Source of the DNA: an uncultured Pelagibacteraceae bacterium
Lineage (GTDB): Bacteria > Pseudomonadota > Alphaproteobacteria > Pelagibacterales > Pelagibacteraceae
Direction of reading: 5' to 3'
DNA length: 64,000 nt
Assembly: GCA_902613545.1 (NCBI GenBank)
Contig: CACMHW010000001.1
Coordinates: 26,001 to 90,000, forward strand
In this document: positions 29,063 through 39,269 of the stretch, in pieces
Layout of the letters: each line of letters opens with the position of its first letter
Numbering within the stretch: the stretch's first letter is position 1
Position numbers and translations under genes: made by a program
The notes under the pieces: generated by a model
The model's database searches: none
The model's input: the letters and a program-made list of their open reading frames with translations, nothing else
What the model was told of the DNA's origin: nothing

Positions 29063-30345
29063 TTGTTATTTTCAAAAAACCATAGATGAGGTGATCTAAA
29101 AGTGTTACAAAGATTATTAAAATAGGTTTCATCTAAAATAGGCTCTTCAAACATTTTACTTGCTTGGGGAAATTCTTTTTTATTGATACTTAAATATTCT
29201 AATAATTCATTTAAAAATCTTTTTGGATATTCTCCATCAAATTTTTTAACAAGCGCTACTCCCTCTTCTCTATTTATATCTCCTGATCTAATTTCTTGTG
29301 AGGCATCATATGTTGCTCTTCCAACTCCAAACTTCATAAATGTTGTGTAATAATGCAGATCATCGACTTTATCATCGATACTATTATACTTCGAGTAAGT
29401 CCCAGAAGTTCTTTCAGGAGATGCCTCAAAATCTGCATGTTCAACAGAATAATAATAACAGCTTTGAGGATGCCATTTTAGATAGTATCCAAGATAGTGA
29501 AAATCGACTTTAAAATTTTTTAATATATTTTTGTTTTCAGGTACATAAGATCTTAAATCGCTTTTATTGACGCCAAAAAAATCAATTAAATCTTTTATCT
29601 TCACTCCGCCAAGCACCAGATTTAAATATTCCTCGTCAGTAGAAAATAAACTTTCATTAACTTTTGATGTCGACGCTTCAGCAATTGGATTTCCATATTC
29701 AACCTCGGACTCACCATAAAAAATAAGTGGTATTTGATACATTTTTGCTATTTTCACTGCTAACGTTTTTTGTCCCAAAATAAATGGTTGAAATGGATGC
29801 AATAAATTTTCTAGTGCTAATCTAGTCAATAATCTATGTGTTTTTCCATTTGGGGTAAATAAAATGTTATCAGATCCAGTCTTAATCCAATTTTGAAAAT
29901 TTTTATATCCCCAATTTGTATATAAACTAGGTGACCAAGTAATTGTAAGTGGATTCATATTATACTTGTTTTTTAAAATATGAGATGCGTAAATACTATC
30001 TTTACCTCCAGACCCTGGGACGACACAATCATATGAACCATCATTTTTTCTAAATCTATCGCATAACTCTTTTAATTTTTTTTCTCGTTCAATCCATTTG
30101 ATTTCTTTTTTTTTATCAGCAAATAAACATGCATCACATATCCCATCTTTGTTAAAGTGAAGTGTTTTTTTTTGTTCATGAATTGAGTTTTTGAATTCTA
30201 CTGTAGAAGTTGGACGCTGATTACTCTGAACGCATTTTTTGCAATAAATAACCTCTTTTGGTAAGCCGTATTTTACCATGGGATTATTAATTCCATTTTT
30301 GAAAATTGAATAGTCAATTTTTTTTGGTTTTTTAATAATTTCCAT
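29035..30345 (-). CDS. N-acetyl sugar amidotransferase (PseA/WbpG-like)
   Basis: YCKKCVQSNQRPTST...GICDACLFADKKKEIKWIEREKKLKELCDRFRKNDGSYDCVVPGSGGKDSIYASHILKNKYNMNPLTITWSP: PP-loop SGGKDS plus zinc-ribbon Cys pairs. Confidence 0.92.
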   Translation of the reverse strand: MEIIKKPKKIDYSIFKNGINNPMVKYGLPKEVIYCKKCVQSNQRPTSTVEFKNSIHEQKKTLHFNKDGICDACLFADKKKEIKWIEREKKLKELCDRFRKNDGSYDCVVPGSGGKDSIYASHILKNKYNMNPLTITWSPSLYTNWGYKNFQNWIKTGSDNILFTPNGKTHRLLTRLALENLLHPFQPFILGQKTLAVKIAKMYQIPLIFYGESEVEYGNPIAEASTSKVNESLFSTDEEYLNLVLGGVKIKDLIDFFGVNKSDLRSYVPENKNILKNFKVDFHYLGYYLKWHPQSCYYYSVEHADFEASPERTSGTYSKYNSIDDKVDDLHYYTTFMKFGVGRATYDASQEIRSGDINREEGVALVKKFDGEYPKRFLNELLEYLSINKKEFPQASKMFEEPILDETYFNNLCNTFRSPHLWFFENNKWYLRKQLK

Positions 30346-30378
30346 TAATGTCTAGATCTTTGAAATGAGGTTTTTCTA

Positions 30379-32118
30379 CTAGTGTATTTGATCAGTCGAT
30401 TGTAGATTTTTATCTAAACTTTTCTTTGCCTCGGCTTTTTTTAGTTTAGCTAAATTTTTCTCTAATTTTCGTTTTTCTTTTTTCTTTAAATACTCATCAA
30501 AACAAGCTAAACCCTTTAACTCTGAATTATTTACTTTACTAGTTTTAGAGTTAAATCTGTCTCCATCAGAACTTGTAGCTTCCCAGTTAACCATGCCGTC
30601 CATTATTTCGTTGCCTTGATGAATATTTTGTTTTTGTTTTTTTATATCGCTTGCTGATAACCCTGCCTTACCAAGTGCTCCGTCACCGTGCCTGAATCCT
30701 CTAAAGTTTACGTCTTTATCTTCGTACAATTGAGAGATTTGTTTTAAGGTTCTGTCTCTCTGTTTATTATAATAATTTTTCATAAGTTCTGTATTTGCCC
30801 ATTTTAAGCAATCGTAAAACTCGTCATCCGTTAACTCTGTAAAATTAGTACATATTAAATCTGAGTTTAAATGTTTTCTTTCGTAAAAGTCCTCAGCAGG
30901 GTTATCTTTATCTAAACTACCCATTTCTATTGCATCGTAGTATAAAGGTGAACCTGGGTAAGGAGTTACTGGTCTTATTGTTCTTTTTTGGGCAAAGTCA
31001 TCGTATTCAATTAAAAAATTTACAGCTTTCTTTATTGTCTCTTTATTATCTCCTTTATTGCCAAATATAAAATTCAATCCAGGGCTAATTCCAACTTTTA
31101 AAGTATCTTTAATACCTTGTTCGATTATATCTGGTCTTAGTCCTTTTTTCATATTATTTAGAACTTTTTGGTCCATACTTTCTATTCCGTAATTTATAAA
31201 TACGCACCCTGCATCTTTCATAAGTTGTAAAAGCTCCTCGCTGCAATAGTTAAGTCTACCATTACAAGCCCATTTAACAGGTACGCCTCTTTTAAGAAAT
31301 TCTTTACAAACATTTTCAGTATGTTCAACAGATGACATTAATAAATCATCTTGAAATGCAACATATGTAATACCCCATTTTTTATTTAACATTTCAACTT
31401 CATCCAAAAGATTTTCTGGTGACCGAACCCTGTACCCAGGATCCATTCTGTAACAAAATGTGCATTTAAAAGAGCACCCTCTTGCTGACATCAAAGGAAA
31501 AACAAAATCAGTTGGATTTGAATTCGGCATCCTTTGCATTCTGTAATACTCCATTGGAAAAAGTTCGTACGGTATCGGTGGTAAAGAGTCCAAATCATGA
31601 ATTAGAGGAGCTCTTAGGGTCTTTTTTAATTTACCGTCATTATCAAGCCATGCAGTTCCGGGAACCTCCTCAAGCCAATCGCCAGGCTTGTAACTTCCTG
31701 TTTTTTTCTTTTGAACTTCTAATTCTTCCATCAATTTGCAAACTGTTATTTCACCTTCACCCATACAAACTACATCTGCCCCTGTTTTTTTTATAAAAAA
31801 CTCAGGTTCTGGTGTAGGTCCATAGCCGCCCATCATGAAAAAAGGTCTCTGCTTAGACTGATTAATTGCATTTGATAAAGATAAAACTTTTTTGTATTGA
31901 TAATAACCTGCGATAACACTTAAAACTACTACATCAAATTTGTTTTCGTCTAGATAAGTCCTTAAATGATCATCTGGCCAGTGATGCTTATCCTGACTCC
32001 ATACAGTGATTTCATGACCATCTCTTTTTAAAACAGCTGCGAGAGCGCCAAACCCCATAGGGAAGATATGGTCATATGAACCGTTATCGTAAACTACGAA
32101 TAAAATTTTTTGTGACAT
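30379..32118 (-). CDS. B12-binding-domain radical SAM protein
   Basis: N-terminal B12-binding-like domain (PMGFGALAAVLKRDGHEITVWSQD...MMGGYGPTPEPEFFIKKTGADVVCMGEGE) plus radical SAM CSFKCTFCY (CxxxCxxC). Confidence 0.9.
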   Translation of the reverse strand: MSQKILFVVYDNGSYDHIFPMGFGALAAVLKRDGHEITVWSQDKHHWPDDHLRTYLDENKFDVVVLSVIAGYYQYKKVLSLSNAINQSKQRPFFMMGGYGPTPEPEFFIKKTGADVVCMGEGEITVCKLMEELEVQKKKTGSYKPGDWLEEVPGTAWLDNDGKLKKTLRAPLIHDLDSLPPIPYELFPMEYYRMQRMPNSNPTDFVFPLMSARGCSFKCTFCYRMDPGYRVRSPENLLDEVEMLNKKWGITYVAFQDDLLMSSVEHTENVCKEFLKRGVPVKWACNGRLNYCSEELLQLMKDAGCVFINYGIESMDQKVLNNMKKGLRPDIIEQGIKDTLKVGISPGLNFIFGNKGDNKETIKKAVNFLIEYDDFAQKRTIRPVTPYPGSPLYYDAIEMGSLDKDNPAEDFYERKHLNSDLICTNFTELTDDEFYDCLKWANTELMKNYYNKQRDRTLKQISQLYEDKDVNFRGFRHGDGALGKAGLSASDIKKQKQNIHQGNEIMDGMVNWEATSSDGDRFNSKTSKVNNSELKGLACFDEYLKKKEKRKLEKNLAKLKKAEAKKSLDKNLQSTDQIH

Positions 32119-32120
32119 CT

Positions 32121-33164
32121 TTATTTATTCATTAATCTATAGGTAGATGGCTCCCCAATGTCAACCCAATCTTTGTCTCTTATAGGGTAAACTGAGACTG
32201 AATATTTTTTCTTAATTGCCAGCTCTATTAGTTGATTCATATGAAAAAGTCGGTTTTTAGGAATTAAATTTAAAATTTTAGGTTTCATTATGTAAAGACC
32301 TGTATTAACAAAATATTTAGATTTTGGCTTTTCTACAATCTTTTTCAATTTCCCATTTTTAGTAATATTACAAATGCCGTAGGGAATTTCATAATTTTTT
32401 GTTGAAACTATTACAGTTAAATCGCTTTTGTTTTTTTGATGAAAATTATACATTTCTGCGAAATTTGCATTTATTAAAATGTCACAATTGCTCAAAAAAA
32501 TATCATTTTTCATTAATTTTTTTTTATGTAAATGTAGTCCACCGACTGTTCCTAATGGTTCTGTTTCTTTTAAAAGTTTTAATTTATAAGTTGGACTCAA
32601 TTCATTAAAAAAAGATTTTAAAAGTAAACTTTTATAATTTACTGAAATAAAAAATTGTTTTGCGCCATAATTTAAAAATCTTTCAATAATATGTTGAATT
32701 ACTGGTTTATCATTAATAGGTAATAACGGTTTAGGAAGAACTTTAGTAAAGGGAGCAAGTCTAGTGCCTTTACCACCTGCCATTATTACAAAATTGAGGT
32801 TTTTAAGAGAATTATTTTGTTTTTCATCTCCAAAAATATTATTCCAAGTTAAATAATTTATTACTAATTTTTTACTATTAAGAACTGGTATTATAGGTAA
32901 AAGACTTTTTCTCATTAAACTCTTTGCTAAATTTAAAGAGAAATTCTTCTCAAACATTACAACTGGTTTTCTTTGATATAAGTTTTTAATTGGGGATTTG
33001 CTAGACATTCCTTTTAAAATTCCACGTCTTATGTCTCCATCATTTAAAGTTCCAAGAAAATATCTTTTCTTGCCAACCACAATTAAACATCTTGAACTTG
33101 TAATTGCTAAAAGTTTCATTGCATCAATTATTTTAGCAGATGAATTTATAAAAATATTTTTCAT
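32121..33164 (-). CDS. CBS-domain sugar-1-phosphate nucleotidyltransferase (PtmE-like)
   Basis: N-terminal CBS-like region (TLNDGDIRRGILKGMSSKSPIKNLYQRKPV) then FVIMAGGKGTRLAPFTKVLPKPLLPINDKPVIQHIIERF. Confidence 0.87.
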   Translation of the reverse strand: MKNIFINSSAKIIDAMKLLAITSSRCLIVVGKKRYFLGTLNDGDIRRGILKGMSSKSPIKNLYQRKPVVMFEKNFSLNLAKSLMRKSLLPIIPVLNSKKLVINYLTWNNIFGDEKQNNSLKNLNFVIMAGGKGTRLAPFTKVLPKPLLPINDKPVIQHIIERFLNYGAKQFFISVNYKSLLLKSFFNELSPTYKLKLLKETEPLGTVGGLHLHKKKLMKNDIFLSNCDILINANFAEMYNFHQKNKSDLTVIVSTKNYEIPYGICNITKNGKLKKIVEKPKSKYFVNTGLYIMKPKILNLIPKNRLFHMNQLIELAIKKKYSVSVYPIRDKDWVDIGEPSTYRLMNK

Positions 33165-34321
33165 GTTTTAATAATATCGTAAAAACTTTTTTTTATTAAA
33201 TTTTTAAAATTTAATTTTTCTAAACACCTTATTATTAACTTAGAAGTATTTTTTTTAAAATACGGATTAAAAAATAATTTCTTGTCATTTATTTGTAAAT
33301 TTAATAATTTTTTAATAGCTTTTTTCATTTGGAAGACTTCTATTTTACAATTAAATACTGATTTGGATTGAATTCTTCCTTTTTGTCTATTTCCAAGATT
33401 AATCGTTAATGTTTTTAAACTTGGTGCCTCAATGATGCCACTTGATGAGTTTCCAATAACAATCTTACATAATCTTAAACAGGATAAATAATCTTCTTTA
33501 CCAAAGGATTTTATATAATAAGCGTTTTTATTTTTTTTAACAAAACTTTTGATTGCTTTAATTATATTTTTGTAACCATGGTCAGCATTTGGTGAAGTGA
33601 AAACTAAATTAACATTACTTAAAAATTCAAGAGATTTTAATATTGATTGTATATATTTTTTTTCAGTTCTAGGTTCCAAAGTTACTGGGTGAAAACATAT
33701 CATAATAGTATCTTTTCTTAAGTTAATATTATATTTATCTTTAAAATATTTTTCTTTTTTAAATCTCAAGTTATGAATTTTTTCAATACCAATGGACCCT
33801 ACGTAAAATACGTTTTTTGGATCTTCTCCCATTTGAATAATTCTATTTCGATATTTTTTAGTTGCTGCAAAATGAATATGAGATAATTTTGTTATACTGT
33901 GCCTTATTGCATCATCTATAGCGCCCTCTGTAATCTCACCTCCGTGAATATGAGCGATAGGAAGTCTGTTCAAAGTTGCTGCTATCACAGAAGAAAGAAT
34001 TTCAAACTTATCACCTAAAACTAAAATTAATTCTGGCTTAATTTTTTTGAAAAGACGAGAAAATTTTAAAACTCCATTTGAAAACGTTTTAGCTATATCA
34101 TCTTCAGTGTCCCCTTTTTCTAATATTTTAATTTTTGAATTTACTTTTACTCTATCTGCTATAATCTCTTTAATTGTTTCACCGTGTAAATTACTTAAAT
34201 GAGTTCCAGTCACAGATAAATGACAAGAGAATTTTTTTGATTTACCAATTATCTTGATTAGATTTTTAATAAGACCGTATTCAGAGCGATTGCTAGTTAT
34301 TATGCAAATTTTCTTTTTCAT
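33161..34321 (-). CDS. Hydrolysing UDP-N-acetylglucosamine 2-epimerase (NeuC/LegG-like)
   Basis: ICIITSNRSEYGLIKNLIKII...TGTHLSNLHGETIKEI...ILVLGDKFEILSSVIAATLNRLPIAHIHGGEITEGAIDDAIRHSITKLSHIHFAAT. Confidence 0.93.
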   Translation of the reverse strand: MKKKICIITSNRSEYGLIKNLIKIIGKSKKFSCHLSVTGTHLSNLHGETIKEIIADRVKVNSKIKILEKGDTEDDIAKTFSNGVLKFSRLFKKIKPELILVLGDKFEILSSVIAATLNRLPIAHIHGGEITEGAIDDAIRHSITKLSHIHFAATKKYRNRIIQMGEDPKNVFYVGSIGIEKIHNLRFKKEKYFKDKYNINLRKDTIMICFHPVTLEPRTEKKYIQSILKSLEFLSNVNLVFTSPNADHGYKNIIKAIKSFVKKNKNAYYIKSFGKEDYLSCLRLCKIVIGNSSSGIIEAPSLKTLTINLGNRQKGRIQSKSVFNCKIEVFQMKKAIKKLLNLQINDKKLFFNPYFKKNTSKLIIRCLEKLNFKNLIKKSFYDIIKT

Positions 34322-34330
34322 TTTTAATTG

Positions 34331-36109
34331 TTATATTAAAAGACTCTCAAGACTTTTGTTGATAAGATTTTTATTTATGGTTTTTACATTTTTGTCTTTC
34401 ACAAAGTATATATTGTCGAACTCCTCAATTGTTTTAAGACGATGAGTAATTACTATTAAAGAAAGTTCTTTTTTAAGTTTTAATAAATCATTAAGAAGTT
34501 CTTTTTCTGTTTCTATATCAAGTGAACTTGTGGCTTCATCAAAAATTATTACTCCTCTCTTCCTGTAAAGAGCTCTGGCAATTGCAACTCTTTGTTTTTG
34601 GCCCCCAGAAAGTTTTACGCCTTGGTTTCCAACTATAGTATTTTCTTTTTCAGGAAGATTATTAATCAGCTTATCTATTTTTGATTTTTTAATAACTTTT
34701 TCCAAGTGATGTTTGTCAATTATTTTATCATTAACGCCGAAGGTAATGTTATTCAAAATAGTGTCATCTAAAAGATAAATATCTTGAGGAACTATACTAA
34801 TATTTTCATGCCAATTTTTTAGAGAATTTTTAAGAGGCTTCTCATCAATAAAAATCTCTCCCTCAGAAGGGCTTAAAAGTCCAAGAATTAAATTAATTAG
34901 CGTAGTTTTACCTGACCCAGTTTTACCTACAATGGCGTTTGTTTTTTTTAAATCTATATCTAAATTTAAATCTTTAAAAATTAAGTCCTTATTTCCTTCA
35001 TAATTAAAATTTATATTTTTAAAAATTATGGAATTACAACGACTAAATTTTTGAAAATTATTTTGGTTTTTCAAGTTATTTTTCTCTAAAATATCATCTT
35101 GTCTTATTGTTGAGTAGATTTTTAAATCATTAACTACTAAATTAAACGATACAAGAGTTTTCCTTAAAGCATTAAGAAGAATAATTATTGTACTAAAAGA
35201 TGGTATCATTCTGATAAGAGCCACACCTAAAAAAGTAAGAGTCGGAACTAAACTATCTATATTATTATTAGAAGAGATATAAAAAAATATAGTTATTAGT
35301 ACTATAAAGATAAATATTACCTCTATAAGTAATCGTGGAATTTTGTTAATTACTTGTACAAAAAAATTTATCTTTTCTACCCCATCTGTTGAAAATTTGA
35401 ACAATTCTTTTAATTTCTTTTCTTTGGAGTAAATCTTTATTTCTTTGATAGACCCAAAAATTTGATTTACAAGTTTGATTTGCTGTGCCCTTAATTTTTG
35501 ACTTAAAACTGATAAATTTGTTATTTTGTTTCTAAAAAGAAAATAAAAAATTAAAGAGAAAGTTATTAAAGAAGTAAAAATTAATGATGATGAAAAAAAA
35601 TCTACTACAACCAATAAAATTAGCATCACAATAATAATTAAAATTTCCCTTATAAAATTGATAAGTGAAACTACATATTGATTAGCATTTATTACATCTA
35701 CAGAAATATTTCTTGTAATGATACTTGGATTTTTTTCTAAAAATTTTGAAAAGGGTAAGTCAAGATATAAATTAAATAATTTAGTAGAATTTTCTACATT
35801 TAAATCTTTAGCTAATCTTGACTGGTAAAAATTTACAAAAAATATAAAAAGATTTTTAAAAATAAAAAATAAAATTAAAATTATCCCAGAATAAAATAAT
35901 ATAATATCTTTTTCAAAGTTATCAAAAAACTTGTAATTTGTTAGAAAATCAAAAATTTTATCTGAGTCTAATAAAAAACCTAAAAATACTGGAATTGAAC
36001 CAACACCTATCATTTCTAATACTGAAGCGAAAAAAATTAGCGCTAATAAAATATAAAGTTTGTTTTTTTGTTTTTTACTTATAAGTGTATTCAATTTATC
36101 TAACATCAT
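34331..36109 (-). CDS. ABC exporter, lipid-linked oligosaccharide flippase-like (PglK/MsbA type)
   Basis: TM domain then NAIVGKTGSGKTTLINLILGLLSPSEG (Walker A), VKLSGGQKQRVAIARALYRKRGVIIFDEATSSLD. Confidence 0.92.
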   Translation of the reverse strand: MMLDKLNTLISKKQKNKLYILLALIFFASVLEMIGVGSIPVFLGFLLDSDKIFDFLTNYKFFDNFEKDIILFYSGIILILFFIFKNLFIFFVNFYQSRLAKDLNVENSTKLFNLYLDLPFSKFLEKNPSIITRNISVDVINANQYVVSLINFIREILIIIVMLILLVVVDFFSSSLIFTSLITFSLIFYFLFRNKITNLSVLSQKLRAQQIKLVNQIFGSIKEIKIYSKEKKLKELFKFSTDGVEKINFFVQVINKIPRLLIEVIFIFIVLITIFFYISSNNNIDSLVPTLTFLGVALIRMIPSFSTIIILLNALRKTLVSFNLVVNDLKIYSTIRQDDILEKNNLKNQNNFQKFSRCNSIIFKNINFNYEGNKDLIFKDLNLDIDLKKTNAIVGKTGSGKTTLINLILGLLSPSEGEIFIDEKPLKNSLKNWHENISIVPQDIYLLDDTILNNITFGVNDKIIDKHHLEKVIKKSKIDKLINNLPEKENTIVGNQGVKLSGGQKQRVAIARALYRKRGVIIFDEATSSLDIETEKELLNDLLKLKKELSLIVITHRLKTIEEFDNIYFVKDKNVKTINKNLINKSLESLLI

Positions 36110-37448
36110 AATTTAGCCAGTATTGATTTTTCCTTAAAAAGGATGGTGAGAAATAAGATTTAATTTCTTTATGCATTTCATCGCTTTTATTCTTTGATGT
36201 TCTTAAATGTTTAAATTTTGAGTGATTTTTTAAAAAAGTTTCTTTAAATTTTTTTTGGAGGTGCTGTTCTTCTTCTGAAAGTTTATAATTATTTTGAAAT
36301 ATGTTTACTGCCTCCAATGCAAAATCTCTGATATCCTCGTTTTTTAATTCAATAATTTCAATTTCATTTTTCTTAAATTGAATACTTGAATAACAATAAG
36401 CCATACCACTTGAAAAAATTTCATTTAAACTTAATTTTTTTTTACTTTTTTTGTCCAAATGCTCCCTAGTAGTAACAATTATTTTTTCCGAATATAATCT
36501 CAAGTCTCCTACTGGCATATTTATCAAAGCTAAAGGAACTCCAAACACATAAGGAACCTGATCAAATCCAAGGCCAGTAGAAATACAAAGTGAACATTTG
36601 GCACCTAAATAAACGTCTAAAAAATTATTTCTTATATTCGAATTAGCGTAATCAATTATTTTTGGATTGTTTGATATAAAAGGTTTTGATGCTTTTACCC
36701 CCATTCTGATCACGTAATATCCCATTTTTGTAAGCTCCTCAGCTGTTAAAATAAATTTGTCAATGTTGTAATTTCTGTAACTATGATAACTCCAATCATG
36801 ATTTTTGTTTTTGCTTTTTAATTTTTGATACTCTTCATCTCGAACTGCTAAGCAAATAAATTTATCAGACTTATTTATACCAATCTTTTTTAAGAGATTT
36901 TGGCCAAGTTGCTCCTCTTCATTAGTAAATTTTAATATTTCTGAGCCATTTTTTCTAAAACGCCCAACTAAATCTGAAATATCTCTGTAAAAATTTTCTT
37001 CTAAACTGATTATCTTAAATTTTAATTTATCCGGAAAAATATTATTAATCTCATAGATTGGGTGTAGGAAAAATTTTGGAAGTACATTTAACTCTCTTTT
37101 CCACATTTTGATTAATTGAGTATTTGGAGTAAAATCTCCCTCGAAGAAATAAAATAAATCTATTTTTTTTTTATCTATTGCTTCTAAATTTAACTTTTTT
37201 TTACATAAATATCTCGCTGGATCCTCGGCTAAGTTTCCAAAGTTTACAGCAGATATTCTTCCTACTCTTATAATTAAAAAAACACTTAAAATTCTCATCA
37301 ATAAACAGAAAATAAAAGCTGTTATATAAAATGGAAAAATCACAATTAGATAAAGAAAAGTTTTTACTTTTAATAAAACAAAAGTCCTAAATTCCATGAG
37401 TTGAAAATCTCGCGCTTGTCTCTTTAAAAAGGACTTGTATCGATACAT
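36096..37448 (-). CDS. TIGR04372-like putative glycosyltransferase
   Basis: RVGRISAVNFGNLAEDPARYLCKKKL...TPNTQLIKMWKRELNVLP...FICLAVRDEEYQKLK...YRNYNIDKFILTAEELTKMGYYVIRMG. Confidence 0.75.
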   Translation of the reverse strand: MYRYKSFLKRQARDFQLMEFRTFVLLKVKTFLYLIVIFPFYITAFIFCLLMRILSVFLIIRVGRISAVNFGNLAEDPARYLCKKKLNLEAIDKKKIDLFYFFEGDFTPNTQLIKMWKRELNVLPKFFLHPIYEINNIFPDKLKFKIISLEENFYRDISDLVGRFRKNGSEILKFTNEEEQLGQNLLKKIGINKSDKFICLAVRDEEYQKLKSKNKNHDWSYHSYRNYNIDKFILTAEELTKMGYYVIRMGVKASKPFISNNPKIIDYANSNIRNNFLDVYLGAKCSLCISTGLGFDQVPYVFGVPLALINMPVGDLRLYSEKIIVTTREHLDKKSKKKLSLNEIFSSGMAYCYSSIQFKKNEIEIIELKNEDIRDFALEAVNIFQNNYKLSEEEQHLQKKFKETFLKNHSKFKHLRTSKNKSDEMHKEIKSYFSPSFLRKNQYWLNYDVR

Positions 37449-37481
37449 ATTTCTAAATTTTATTTATTAATTTTAGTGAAT

Positions 37482-38453
37482 TTAATTATTAAATATTGCT
37501 TTTTCTATTTTTTTGAGGATGAATTTATGTTTTTGAATTCCTACTAATTTTCCAGATATTTTAAAACGAGGATTTTTAGATAAAACACTTGCATAATAAA
37601 GTTGAAATAGACCGGTCTCAAAATGATTTTTGCTCCTTTTATCCAATTCATAATTGTACATATTTTTTAGAAAATTAAAAAAACCCATATTTTTTACAGA
37701 GCTTCTAAAATAATAATCCCAGCCATAAATATTAATTTTTTTTGCAATAAAAGATAAAGCTCCTATTGTAGTCAAAAAAGAACCAAATTGTACGCCTTTG
37801 TAGTAGTTGTCAGGATGTTTATCTTTTAAATAATTTTGCCCAACGCAGATAGTAGAAAAATTTTTTTTTTTTAAAATTTTTTGAAAATTCTTTTTTTTTA
37901 AGAAATTACTTTCAGATTTATAAAGATTTTTTGAAATTTTTATGTAAGGATCAATAAATAAAACATTATGCCCCTTATTAGAAAATTTTATCAAAGTTTT
38001 TTCATAACTCTGTACATAAATAATATTTTGATTTTTATATTCTTTTAATCTTTTTTTTTTTATTACCTTCTCAAAATTATTATAAGTGTAGGATAAATGT
38101 CCTTTTCCTGAGTAAAATAAATTTCCTTCACTAGATATTTTTATAGTTTGCCAAAAATAATTTAAAAAGGTAGGTATTTTTACATTTTTTAACATTTGCA
38201 GATTTATATCCTTATTTGCGGCTATTAAATTAATTTCATCATATTTTTTTATTTTTTTTTTATTTTTAATAAGTTTAAAAGGTAATTTAGGTTTTTCATT
38301 TACTGAGTAACAGTAAGAATTAGGATAAAGAAATTTCCTAGTAGAAAATTTATGTACTAATTTTGGAAATATTAATAACATTAAGAACATAAAAAAAACG
38401 TCTTTAAGTCTTATAAAAACACTAAATGCTTTTCTCAAAATGGTAATTTTCAT
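37482..38453 (-). CDS. Hypothetical protein in polysaccharide cluster
   Basis: 323 aa; N-terminal hydrophobic anchor; segments KISSEGNLFYSGKGHLSYTYNNF and ISFIAKKINIYGWDYYF-like; no confident family. Confidence 0.4.
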   Translation of the reverse strand: MKITILRKAFSVFIRLKDVFFMFLMLLIFPKLVHKFSTRKFLYPNSYCYSVNEKPKLPFKLIKNKKKIKKYDEINLIAANKDINLQMLKNVKIPTFLNYFWQTIKISSEGNLFYSGKGHLSYTYNNFEKVIKKKRLKEYKNQNIIYVQSYEKTLIKFSNKGHNVLFIDPYIKISKNLYKSESNFLKKKNFQKILKKKNFSTICVGQNYLKDKHPDNYYKGVQFGSFLTTIGALSFIAKKINIYGWDYYFRSSVKNMGFFNFLKNMYNYELDKRSKNHFETGLFQLYYASVLSKNPRFKISGKLVGIQKHKFILKKIEKAIFNN

Positions 38454-38456
38454 AAA

Positions 38457-39242
38457 TTACCAAGATTTTTTTTCAATTTGGTAAAATTTTTCAAATTTAA
38501 GGTTAACTTTATTTTTTATTGATTCATGAATATAGAATCCATCTACTTTAAAATTTTTTACAAAAGTATAATTATTTTTTTTTAAAAGTTGATTTATTAA
38601 AGGAGATGGTCTCTCTATAGTTAACGCTAGAAACTTATATTTTTCAAAAGGAAAATTTTTGAGAACTATTTCCTCTGCTCCTTCTATATCCAGACTAAAA
38701 TAGTCTATAATTTTAGGTGCATTAATTTCATCTAAGATTGAAACTAAAGACCTAGAATTTCTTTTTTCAATTTTATTTTCAGTAATTGCTTTTTTTATTC
38801 TTTTTTCCCTTTTTAAAAAATTGTTATCGTATTCATCGCCAATAATTCCTCCTGTGCCACCTAACGATAAAAAATCAATTTCCTCAGATTCATGTCCTAC
38901 AACTTCACATAAACATTTTACTTTTCTTCTTTTACGAAGTTTTTTAAAGAATTTTTTGTTAGGCTCTATACATATTCCATTCCAATTTAATCTTTTTTCA
39001 AGATAGAATGTATTGTTTTCAGAAATTCCATTTGTAGCAGCCAGATCTAAAAAATAACCATTTTTTTTATAATTGAAAATCTCCTTAACAATCCATTTAT
39101 CTTGGGATTTACTGCTAAAAAAAATATCAAAATTAAGGTAAAATAATAATAATTTTAAAGGTAAATAAATAGTTTCCAAAAATTCATTTACTTTTCCATA
39201 ATGCTCTGGAAAATTTGTGTAAAAAAATTTATTCAGATTCAT
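38457..39242 (-). CDS. FkbM-family methyltransferase
   Basis: SQDKWIVKEIFNYKKNGYFLDLAATNGISENNTFYLEKRLNWNGICIEPNKKFFKKLRKRRKVKCLCEVVG...IDYFSLDIEGAEEIVLKNFPF. Confidence 0.9.
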   Translation of the reverse strand: MNLNKFFYTNFPEHYGKVNEFLETIYLPLKLLLFYLNFDIFFSSKSQDKWIVKEIFNYKKNGYFLDLAATNGISENNTFYLEKRLNWNGICIEPNKKFFKKLRKRRKVKCLCEVVGHESEEIDFLSLGGTGGIIGDEYDNNFLKREKRIKKAITENKIEKRNSRSLVSILDEINAPKIIDYFSLDIEGAEEIVLKNFPFEKYKFLALTIERPSPLINQLLKKNNYTFVKNFKVDGFYIHESIKNKVNLKFEKFYQIEKKSW

Positions 39243-39269
39243 GACTTCTTTAAATAGAAAAATAATTGA

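Noticed and set aside
31482-31796. 104-aa plus-strand ORF
   Set aside because: Antisense to the B12-radical SAM gene; no recognisable domain.
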